From: an uncultured Methylobacter sp.
GTDB lineage: Bacteria > Pseudomonadota > Gammaproteobacteria > Methylococcales > Methylomonadaceae
DNA length: 6,622 nt
NCBI GenBank assembly: GCA_903831545.1
Contig: CAIKYI010000681.1
Coordinates: 1-6,622, forward strand
Direction: 5' to 3'
Numbering within the stretch: position 1 is the first letter of the stretch; each line of letters starts with the position of its first letter. Below the pieces are notes generated by a model, which saw only the letters and a list, made by a program, of their open reading frames with translations, was not told the origin of the DNA and made no database searches. This document shows positions 1 to 5,146 of the stretch, in pieces. Position numbers and translations under genes: made by a program.

Positions 1-128
1 TTAATACGTGTAATGCTTATTTTTGGAAACTTATTCATTGATACGTCAGATTTTAGTGTTCACATTATTTAAAATACACATTTGATTTCAATGGCATTTT
101 AAAGCCAATGAATAATCAGTTCAAAGGT

Positions 129-159
129 AAAAAGCAGTCACTCCGTGACGCTTTTTATT
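129..159 (+). terminator. Rho-independent terminator, near-symmetric
   Basis: The arm AAAAAGC (129-135) pairs with GCTTTTT (150-156), and GTCAC (137-141) pairs with GTGAC (145-149). The loop is TCC and A136 is a single bulged base. The descending arm ends in a T-run on the + strand. Because the ascending arm starts with an A-run, the reverse strand also reads as hairpin plus T-run, so it could stop transcription in both directions. It probably ends a gene lying left of the window. It sits only 28 bases before the tauE-like start codon, so it could also act as an attenuator for that gene. Confidence 0.8.
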
Positions 160-187
160 AAAGCTCAATAAAACAGGCAATTGTTAA

Positions 188-952
188 ATGATGTTACCGG
201 ATTTTTCTTCATATCAAATATTAGCCATTGCTCTAGTGTTTGTTTGGACGGGCTTTGTTCGCACGGGTCTTGGTTTTGGCGGGGCAGCTTTAGGTTTGCC
301 GCTGATGTTGTTTGTGCAGAATACCCCGCTTTTATGGTTGCCAATCATTGGTGCGCATTTATTGTTTTTTTCCGGTTTAACACTGATAAACCGCCTGCAC
401 AATGTTGACTGGCCTTATTTGCGGCGCTCTTCGATTTACATAATTCCAGCGGCTTTCGTAGGCGTTTTCGGATTATTAAATCTTCCTTTACTATGGCTGA
501 ATAGTTTTATTTATACGGTTACCTTATTTTATGGTTTTACCTGGTTATTCAATCGAGGCATTGAAAGTCATCATGCCTGGGCGGATAGAATGTTACTCAT
601 ATTAGGAGGATATATTGCGGGGATTTCCTTGAGTGGCGCACCGTTGATGGTTGCTGTCTATATGAGAAATGTCAGCAGATACCAGTTGCGCGATACCCTG
701 TTTGTATTATGGTTCATACTGGTCAGCATCAAAATGACGACCTTTGTTGTCCTGTCGGTAGATATGCATTTTGAGACGGCACTTGCTCTTTTGCCGGTTG
801 CAGCCATCGGACATGTGTTGGGATTGAAAGCGCATAACGCCATTATGCGTAATGATTTGCTTTTTAAGCGCTGGATTGGCGGTGGCTTGGTCGTTGTTAG
901 TGTTTTGGGTTTATGGTACTTATATAGCAAGCGCATTACAGGCTTGTTATAA
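188..952 (+). CDS. TauE/SafE family membrane permease (sulfite exporter-like)
   Basis: This is a 254-residue polytopic inner-membrane protein of the TauE/SafE family, whose members are associated with export of sulfite, sulfoacetate or other organosulfur anions; the substrate here cannot be read from sequence. Two related halves are visible. The first has GLGFGGAALGLP at residues 27-38 in the first membrane region. The second has ISLSGAPLMVAVYMRN at 146-161, the position of the family's repeated Gly/Pro motif. About eight hydrophobic segments can be drawn, and the C-terminal IGHVLGLKAH (207-216) followed by a last membrane helix is typical. The length suits the family. The start is one of two adjacent ATGs (188 or 191), with only a weak AGG at 175-177 as ribosome site. 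It stands alone, with a terminator just upstream and no clear one after it. Family assignment is firm; the transported compound is unknown. Confidence 0.85.
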   Translation: MMLPDFSSYQILAIALVFVWTGFVRTGLGFGGAALGLPLMLFVQNTPLLWLPIIGAHLLFFSGLTLINRLHNVDWPYLRRSSIYIIPAAFVGVFGLLNLPLLWLNSFIYTVTLFYGFTWLFNRGIESHHAWADRMLLILGGYIAGISLSGAPLMVAVYMRNVSRYQLRDTLFVLWFILVSIKMTTFVVLSVDMHFETALALLPVAAIGHVLGLKAHNAIMRNDLLFKRWIGGGLVVVSVLGLWYLYSKRITGLL

Positions 953-1224
953 GTAAAAACAAGCTAAAAAACACGTGTTCTTGTGATCTTGGCATTGGTA
1001 ATAATTAATTTTTCAGGACTACTGTGACTTAACTAAAAAAAGCCACCCGGTCGGATTATCGATAAATAAGAAGAATCTTTTGCTTAGATAAATGCTGTCA
1101 TATTAATGGTTGTGTTTCCAGTTTTAACCTGATAACTTAAAAAGAGTCCCTGCATAAAATCACCGGACTATTGTGGGTGTAAGCGTTTTATAAGGTTACA
1201 TTAATTTTGGAATATTTTTTTATT

Positions 1225-1230
1225 AAAGGG
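1225..1230 (+). promoter_or_regulatory. Ribosome binding site fixing the small-protein start
   Basis: AAAGGG lies 6 bases before the ATG at 1237. This favours that ATG over the in-frame upstream TTG at 1207, which has no comparable site and would place extra residues before an otherwise classical signal peptide. Confidence 0.6.
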
Positions 1231-1236
1231 TCAATT

Positions 1237-1485
1237 ATGTTGCGCATCAAATCAAAAAAAATCACGCTGTCATTATGTTTTTGCCTGGTATCAGCGCTAT
1301 TACTTCCAGCACTAAGTCAGGCAGACTCAGTAATTGTGTTGGCTGCCTCCGAAACCGGATCGATAGCAGCGAGTCAGGCAGCTGATCAAAAAGCAGCACT
1401 CGCTAAAAAGGCAGCGTTGAGACAAAAGGCAGCTGAAGAGAAAAAAGCTGCTGAAGCAGAAAAGGAAAAAGCGACAGTTAAATAA
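1237..1485 (+). CDS. Small secreted Ala/Lys-rich protein, unknown function
   Basis: This is an 82-residue protein I do not recognise. Residues 1-29 form a clear Sec signal peptide: a basic start (MLRIKSKK), a hydrophobic core (about 10-25) and the probable cleavage site LSQA|DS after Ala29. There is no proper lipobox around the two cysteines of the core, so it should be released rather than lipidated. The mature part of about 53 residues begins with a short hydrophobic stretch (DSVIVLAAS). It becomes almost pure Ala, Lys, Glu and Gln, with AA-K spacing from about residue 48, as expected for a single charged helix or coiled coil. The mature part has no cysteine. The gene stands alone and converges on the gloB operon. 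The Shine-Dalgarno sequence and signal peptide support a real gene; function, and whether it binds the envelope, nucleic acid or a partner, cannot be inferred. Confidence 0.65.
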   Translation: MLRIKSKKITLSLCFCLVSALLLPALSQADSVIVLAASETGSIAASQAADQKAALAKKAALRQKAAEEKKAAEAEKEKATVK

Positions 1486-1500
1486 TTGTTGTGCGGGTAG

Positions 1501-1540
1501 TTTGGTAAATTGGGCAACTATTTGGTGAATTGGTGCCTGC
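1501..1540. repeat. Imperfect 20-bp tandem duplication
   Basis: TTTGGTAAATTGG at 1501-1513 recurs as TTTGGTGAATTGG at 1521-1533, 12 of 13 bases identical with a 20-base period. The second half of each unit has diverged. It starts 15 bases after the stop codon of the small secreted protein gene. Its function is unknown. Confidence 0.5.
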
Positions 1541-1620
1541 TAAACCGCATGACCGATAATTCTCGAGATTGCTAAAGCTAGTTGATTTTTATTTTGTACG
1601 GGCAATCTTGCGGTTGCCCT

Positions 1621-1743
1621 GATAAGAAGTTGGTATCAAAAAGGGCAAGAATAAAGCCGGCTCTGTAAAGTTAATTCGCCGAAGGCAGGCTGACGACTGT
1701 TGCGCGCTATTACCACGCTTTGTTTTGATAACCGGTAAGAAGT
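1621..1743. mobile_element. Possible MITE-like insertion remnant (about 103 bp)
   Basis: The left end TGGTATCAAAA (1631-1641) and right end TTTTGATAACC (1723-1733) are inverted repeats, matching at 9 of 11 positions ungapped. Directly outside them lie direct repeats GATAAGAAGT (1621-1630) and GGTAAGAAGT (1734-1743), 9 of 10 identical and 8 bases perfect (TAAGAAGT). This is the arrangement expected of a transposed element with its target-site duplication. The 103-base interior has no open frame of note. No transposase and no second copy is in the window, so this remains a structural suggestion and chance is possible. Confidence 0.35.
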
Positions 1744-1995
1744 AAAAAGTATTATATATTTTAAGAATGTCCCAAAGTCTCCCGAAGGGATCAATGTGCT
1801 TCTTAAGCTACAAAAATTACCATCATAATTTTGACACTGCAGAAATTATTTTTAATAACTTGCTGATTCAAAAATTAAGTCTAGGCATTGGGTGGTTTAA
1901 AGTTAAGTTATTGTTCTTAAATATTTTTTTATAGCTATAAGTTGCTTATTAATCCCTAATCGAGCTATTTTTACAATTAAAATTATCCGGCAATT

Positions 1996-2760
1996 TTAAA
2001 AATGATCTTTCAATCGCCTGATTTTAGCAAAAACAGCTTCCGGCTTCTGGTTGGTCATGTTGATAGTTTGTTGCAATACCAGGCTGTCTTCCCGTAAAAA
2101 AGGATTGGTTGCCAGTTCCTGTTCCAGAGTCGAAGGCACTGTTGGTAAGTGTTGTTCCCTTAATTGATGGATAAGTTCCATTCTTTGCTTTAAGTCTGCG
2201 TTATCAGGTTCTACTGTTAATGCGAATCGGCCATTGGCTTGGGTGTATTCATGGGCACAATAAATTTGCGTCGCGGCTGGCAAAGTCTTTATCTTCTGCA
2301 ATGATTGCCACATTTGTTCGGCAGTCCCTTCAAACAAGCGACCGCAACCCATAGAAAACAAGGTATCCCCGCAAAATAATGCGTTGTCGTTGATAAAATG
2401 ATAAATCACATGGCCGCTGGTGTGTCCTGGCGTTGATATGACCATGATAGCCTGTTCTCCTAAAGTGATGTCATCACCTTCGCAAACACCGCGATCAATA
2501 CCGGGGATTCTGTTTGTATCCGCTTGAGGCGCAATAATGGTACAGCTAGTTTTTTGTTTTAGTTCCAGATTGCCGCCAACATGATCCGCATGGTGATGGG
2601 TATTTAAAATAAAGGTGAGTCGCCAGTTTCTTTGCGCAAGAACATCCAGAACCGGCTGTGCAACAGCAGGATCAATGACTGCAGTTTCGCCGGACAATGG
2701 ATCATGAATAAGATAAATGTAATTATCTTTTAAAACGGGAAGTTGCAGGATGGTCAGCAT
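1996..2760 (-). CDS. gloB: Hydroxyacylglutathione hydrolase (glyoxalase II)
   Basis: This cytosolic metallo-beta-lactamase-fold enzyme hydrolyses S-D-lactoylglutathione to D-lactate and glutathione, the second step of methylglyoxal detoxification. At 254 residues it has normal length. All metal ligands of the two-metal site are visible: THHHADH at 54-60 (H55, H57, D59, H60), H113 in the PGHTSGH segment, the bridging D132 in FCGDTLF, and H170 in CAHEYT. The C-terminal substrate-binding domain is present, with TNPFLR around 219-224 and the closing RRLKDHF (248-254), whose R248 and K251 match the glutathione-contacting Arg and Lys of human glyoxalase II. R141 in GCGRLFEG sits where a basic glutathione contact is expected. 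It is the last gene of the minus-strand cluster, 45 bases after the PmpB-like gene. Ribosome site support is weak, but the start MLTILQLPVLKDNYIYLI is typical of GloB. Confidence 0.95.
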   Translation of the reverse strand: MLTILQLPVLKDNYIYLIHDPLSGETAVIDPAVAQPVLDVLAQRNWRLTFILNTHHHADHVGGNLELKQKTSCTIIAPQADTNRIPGIDRGVCEGDDITLGEQAIMVISTPGHTSGHVIYHFINDNALFCGDTLFSMGCGRLFEGTAEQMWQSLQKIKTLPAATQIYCAHEYTQANGRFALTVEPDNADLKQRMELIHQLREQHLPTVPSTLEQELATNPFLREDSLVLQQTINMTNQKPEAVFAKIRRLKDHF

Positions 2761-2805
2761 GTTTTTTAGTCTGTACGCCTTATGCAGTATTTTGGGTGTT
2801 TGGGA

Positions 2806-3222
2806 TTATTTTCCACGTCGCTCTAAAATGCTAAACAATGTCATTCCGCAGATCATCGCAACAACAAATAACCATGCTTTGGGTTGGCCCGCTGCGGCAC
2901 TGACAATCGCAGGTCCCGGACAAAAACCTGCAATTCCCCAACCGACCCCAAAAGCCAGACTGCCGAGTACCAGTCGTTTATCTAATCGGGTAGCCGAGGG
3001 AAGTTGCATGGGGGCTCCCAGCAAACTATGCTGACGATTTTTGGCAATTGCAAAACCACAAGATCCAAGCAAGATAGCCCCAACCATGACCAATGCCAAT
3101 GAGGGATCCCAAACACCGGCCAAATCCAGAAAGCCAAGCACTTTGGCAGGATTGGTCATGCCGGATACGATCAGACCCAAGCCAAATACTAGGCCGACAA
3201 AAAAAGCATTAGCAGCACGCAT
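2806..3222 (-). CDS. YeeE/YedE-type sulfur transporter, second half (PmpB-like, DUF6691)
   Basis: This small membrane protein of 138 residues belongs to the YeeE/YedE superfamily, whose characterised members move thiosulfate or related sulfur species through a path lined by conserved cysteines. It opens with MRAANAFFVGLVFGLGLIVSGMTNPAKVLGFLD, the standard beginning of this half, and carries GWGIAGFCPGPAIVSAAAG at about 95-112 with the conserved C101. C55 and C125 are further cysteines in hydrophobic segments. About four membrane helices can be drawn. The frame stays open upstream to an ATG at 3351, but that would overlap the preceding gene by over 120 bases; the ATG at 3222 starts two bases after the neighbour's stop and matches the family N-terminus. 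It presumably pairs with the preceding PmpA-like protein to make a full transporter. The substrate is inferred from family only. Confidence 0.88.
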   Translation of the reverse strand: MRAANAFFVGLVFGLGLIVSGMTNPAKVLGFLDLAGVWDPSLALVMVGAILLGSCGFAIAKNRQHSLLGAPMQLPSATRLDKRLVLGSLAFGVGWGIAGFCPGPAIVSAAAGQPKAWLFVVAMICGMTLFSILERRGK

Positions 3223-3224
3223 GA

Positions 3225-3662
3225 TTAAATTCCAACCAGGTGTCGAGTGATGTAGACAGTTATAAAACCGGCCGTCATAAAGAGCAGAGTAGCTATAACC
3301 GAACGTAGTGAGCCGCCGGAAATACCGCAAACACCATGACCACTGGTGCAACCTGACGCATATCGAGTACCAAGACCAACCAGAAGACCGGAAATCATTA
3401 ATTCAATGGTTTTAGCTTCGATAATTACAGTAGGCAGGTCGAAACTGATTCGATAGATAAAAGGCGCAGTAACCAGACCCAGTAAAAACATTACCCGCCA
3501 AATTTTATCACCTTTATGGGCGTCAGCCAGGCCACCAAGAATTCCGCTGATTCCGGCAATACGTCCATTAAACAATATCAGTATTGCTGCGGCAAAGCCG
3601 ATTAATAAACCGCCAGAGAAACTGGCGAGATAGGAGCTTTGGGTGAAATCGGATAGATTCAT
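3225..3662 (-). CDS. YeeE/YedE-type sulfur transporter, first half (PmpA-like)
   Basis: This is a 145-residue inner-membrane protein of the YeeE/YedE (sulfur transport) family. Visible landmarks are GGLLIGFAAAILILFNGRIAGISGILGGL (about 17-45), which forms the first helix and its following loop, and the signature GLGTRYASGCTSGHGVCGISGGSLRS (about 96-121) with C105 and C112. Helices are likely at about 14-31, 56-72, 84-99 and 122-140. In full-length YeeE proteins two such units are fused and cysteines relay the sulfur substrate; here they are separate genes two bases apart, as in the pmpA-pmpB pairs linked to BigR-type sulfide-responsive operons. No BigR-like regulator or persulfide dioxygenase lies in the window. 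It starts 35 bases after the hemJ stop with a weak ribosome site (AGAAAA). The transporter role is well supported by family; the exact substrate is open. Confidence 0.88.
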   Translation of the reverse strand: MNLSDFTQSSYLASFSGGLLIGFAAAILILFNGRIAGISGILGGLADAHKGDKIWRVMFLLGLVTAPFIYRISFDLPTVIIEAKTIELMISGLLVGLGTRYASGCTSGHGVCGISGGSLRSVIATLLFMTAGFITVYITRHLVGI

Positions 3663-3697
3663 TATTTTCTAAATAGTGGAGAAGGGCAATTTATGCC

Positions 3698-4123
3698 TTA
3701 AAAAGGTTTAACAACGGCTAAAATAGTGATGCCAACCAAAAACAAAACTGGTACTTCATTCATCCAGCGATAATAAACATGACTCCGCCGATTGCGGTCA
3801 TATTTAAATTCCAGTAACCAGCGATAACAGAAATAATGATAGACCAAAGACAATAATAGCAGTCCGAGTTTGGCATGCAGCCAGCCGGCGTTTGCATAAA
3901 GGGCCCAGTCATAACTGATCAGCATCCAGACGCCGAATATGAAGGTTGCAACCATGCCCGGAGTCATGATTCCATAAAATAACTTGCTCTCCATCACCTT
4001 GAAACGTTGATTGCTGATTTCATCTTCACTCATCGCATGATAAACATAAAGCCGAGGCAGATAAAACAGACCGGCAAACCAGGTAACCATAAAAATAAGA
4101 TGTAGCGCTTTTAACCAGAGCAT
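3698..4123 (-). CDS. hemJ: Protoporphyrinogen IX oxidase HemJ
   Basis: HemJ is the inner-membrane enzyme that converts protoporphyrinogen IX to protoporphyrin IX, the penultimate step of heme synthesis, in many proteobacteria and cyanobacteria. The 141-residue length and the N-terminus LWLKALHLIFMVTWFAGLFYLPRLYVYHA are diagnostic, with H8, R24 and H29 at the conserved positions. The middle motif WLHAKLGLLLLSLVYHYF (81-98) supplies the conserved H83 and K85, and MNEVPVLFLVGI (121-132) leads into the last helix. Four membrane helices fit: about 3-22, 50-70, 82-101 and 124-139. It follows the thioredoxin-like lipoprotein gene by only three bases and has a good ribosome site, so the two are almost certainly co-transcribed. 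The start is unambiguous. Confidence 0.94.
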   Translation of the reverse strand: MLWLKALHLIFMVTWFAGLFYLPRLYVYHAMSEDEISNQRFKVMESKLFYGIMTPGMVATFIFGVWMLISYDWALYANAGWLHAKLGLLLLSLVYHYFCYRWLLEFKYDRNRRSHVYYRWMNEVPVLFLVGITILAVVKPF

Positions 4124-4126
4124 AAG

Positions 4127-4615
4127 TTAGCCTTTTAATAATGAGACAATAAGAGTATTCATTTTTTCCTGATCAAAAAGTCCGATTTGTTTTTTTACTA
4201 CCGAACCGTCGGGAGCAAGCAGGAATGTGCTGGGTGTAAACATGATGCCGCCGAACGCCTCAGCGATTTCTGAGGTCATATCCAAGGCTACATTGTATGG
4301 TAATTGTCTGTCTTTAGTCATTTCGATGACATGATTGGGTGGGTCATAATGCATGGCTACGGCAATGATTTCAAGTCCTGAACCATGATATCGGTTATAG
4401 AGATTGATTAACGCTGGGATTTCTTCGATACAAGAGCTACAGTCAGTTGCCCAAAAAGTAACAATAACCGGTTTGCCACGCAAATCGTTAAGGGCGATTT
4501 TTTGACCGGTGATCGTAGAAAAAGCCACATTGGGTGCGGAAGTGATAGTTTTGTTACAGCCTGTTACTATAAAGATTATCAGTAACAAACCGAATAGCGG
4601 GTGATTTTTTATCAT
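4127..4615 (-). CDS. TlpA/ResA-like thioredoxin-fold lipoprotein
   Basis: This 162-residue envelope protein of the TlpA/ResA/AhpC-TSA-like group carries out thiol-disulfide exchange outside the cytoplasm. The signal peptide ends in the lipobox IVTGC, with lipidated Cys20 followed by Asn-Lys; lack of Asp at +2 suggests sorting to the outer membrane by the usual rule. The thioredoxin fold follows: the strand PVIVTFWATDC leads to the active-site CSSC motif (C59, C62), then EEIPALINLYNRY, the strand LEIIAVAMHYD (81-91), and FTPSTFLLAPDGSVV, where P128 is the cis-proline facing the active site. The segment ending in QIGLFDQEKM is typical of TlpA-like proteins. It is the first gene of the minus-strand cluster. 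No strong ribosome site precedes its ATG. Likely roles are reduction of cysteines in a cytochrome or metallochaperone, or a sulfur-related redox step; the sequence does not decide between them. Confidence 0.88.
   Translation of the reverse strand: MIKNHPLFGLLLIIFIVTGCNKTITSAPNVAFSTITGQKIALNDLRGKPVIVTFWATDCSSCIEEIPALINLYNRYHGSGLEIIAVAMHYDPPNHVIEMTKDRQLPYNVALDMTSEIAEAFGGIMFTPSTFLLAPDGSVVKKQIGLFDQEKMNTLIVSLLKG
4131..4135 (-). promoter_or_regulatory. Ribosome binding site of hemJ
   Basis: Read on the minus strand, AAAGG lies 7 bases before the hemJ ATG and inside the last codons of the thioredoxin-like gene. This supports the start at 4123 and tight coupling of the two genes. Confidence 0.6.
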
Positions 4616-5025
4616 TATTTATGGAAACATTGTTCTTGAGGAATGGCAACAAAATAACATATTTGATTTTAAAAGCCATGGAAGTCCCAATAAGTAGTGG
4701 CTAAAAGTGATTAAGCATTTTCTCTTCATTATCAATGAATATGAAGTTCACAAAAATAACTGTCTTTCTTCGTTCGCTTCGGGACTGCTGGAACCAGTCA
4801 TTACGATACCAAGAAGAATATAAATAACCGAATTTATAAGTATGAGAGTATCAATGCTTGATGCTGGCACGGAGTTATTCTTAATAGCGGGGAAACATTA
4901 GGCCGTTTTTGTTGATGTCTCAACTGCCTTATAGTGGCAGGACAATATGAGCAAGACAAGTAACTACTACTGCCGAAACCGAACGCATAAGGGGCGAGTA
5001 GTTCTTAAGCCGGGATTGATTAAAA

Positions 5026-5054
5026 TTGACAGTAAATTTTAAAAAGAATACAAA
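5026..5054 (+). promoter_or_regulatory. Sigma70-like promoter for the aldehyde dehydrogenase gene
   Basis: A perfect -35 hexamer TTGACA (5026-5031) is followed after 17 bases by TACAAA (5049-5054), which matches 4 of 6 bases of the -10 consensus. Transcription would begin near 5061, leaving a leader of about 85 bases before the ATG. It is predicted by pattern only. Confidence 0.45.
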
Positions 5055-5135
5055 GAGTACAATAACCTGAATGTTATAAGCCACTTTTTATTCGGGTTGA
5101 GTGCCAGAAACATGTTGTTTTCAATTATGCAAGCC

Positions 5136-5140
5136 AGGAG
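5136..5140 (+). promoter_or_regulatory. Ribosome binding site of the aldehyde dehydrogenase gene
   Basis: AGGAG lies 6 bases before the ATG at 5147, an ideal spacing. It sets the start of the gene at MIYIDPNQQ, which matches the usual beginning of the family. Confidence 0.75.
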
Positions 5141-5146
5141 TCAGGA

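Larger units (their letters stand above)
1486..1995. other. 510-base intergenic region between convergent genes
   Basis: No convincing gene lies here. It contains an imperfect 20-bp tandem repeat (1501-1540), a 6-bp hairpin GGGCAA/TTGCCC (1600-1605 with 1614-1619, no following T-run), the MITE-like segment 1621-1743, and the 12-bp palindrome TTATAGCTATAA (1929-1940). A weak AT-rich hairpin, TTAAG/CTTAA (1903-1907 with 1916-1920) followed by T-rich 1924-1930, might terminate plus-strand transcription. No good terminator for gloB was seen on the minus strand. A 55-codon open frame at 1767-1934 (+) has no ribosome site and looks like a chance frame, although TTGATA (1725-1730) and TATTAT (1750-1755), 19 bases apart, lie upstream of it. 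Confidence 0.6.
4616..5146. other. 531-base divergent intergenic region
   Basis: It separates the minus-strand tlpA-like operon from the plus-strand aldehyde dehydrogenase. Small inverted repeats are CTTCAT/ATGAAG (4724-4729 with 4741-4746), GACTG/CAGTC (4783-4787 with 4795-4799), CTGCC/GGCAG (4924-4928 with 4936-4940) and AACTACT/AGTAGTT (4962-4968 with 4997-5003). None is followed by a T-run long enough to call a terminator. No good promoter for the minus-strand operon could be picked out. Short open frames at 4735-4827 (30 codons) and 4947-5042 (31 codons) exist on the plus strand but lack strong support. The region is long for a simple promoter and may hold operator sites, a small RNA or decayed sequence. 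Confidence 0.5.

Noticed and set aside
970..1065. Perfect 10-bp palindromes AACACGTGTT (970-979) and TTATCGATAA (1056-1065)
   Set aside because: Several 10-bp palindromes are expected by chance in a window of this size, and neither sits at a recognisable promoter.
1207..1236. TTG start 30 bases upstream for the small secreted protein
   Set aside because: The ATG at 1237 has AAAGGG at ideal spacing and gives a classical signal peptide; the longer form places ten extra residues before it.
1600..1619. Hairpin GGGCAA/TTGCCC as a terminator for the small protein gene or gloB
   Set aside because: No T-run follows the stem on either strand.
1767..1934. 55-codon plus-strand frame in the intergenic region
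   Set aside because: It has no Shine-Dalgarno sequence, shows no recognisable domain, ends in AT-rich DNA giving Phe/Leu/Ile/Asn/Lys by composition, and would be nearly leaderless from the promoter-like boxes.
1996..2760. Could the metallo-beta-lactamase protein next to the sulfur transporter be an ETHE1/Blh-type persulfide dioxygenase?
   Set aside because: It keeps both metal sites (including D59 and H60) and the C-terminal glyoxalase II domain ending in RRLKDHF, and its length is that of GloB. It is a true glyoxalase II by sequence.
2750..3250. Plus-strand open frames at 2750-3034 and 3041-3250
   Set aside because: They are antisense to the well-supported PmpB-like gene, are rich in Pro/Lys/Thr as expected of a reverse frame, and lack ribosome sites.
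32..4742. 12-base match TATTCATTGATA at 32-43 and, inverted, at 4731-4742
   Set aside because: It is AT-rich, and a few matches of this length are expected by chance between positions of a 6.6-kb sequence.
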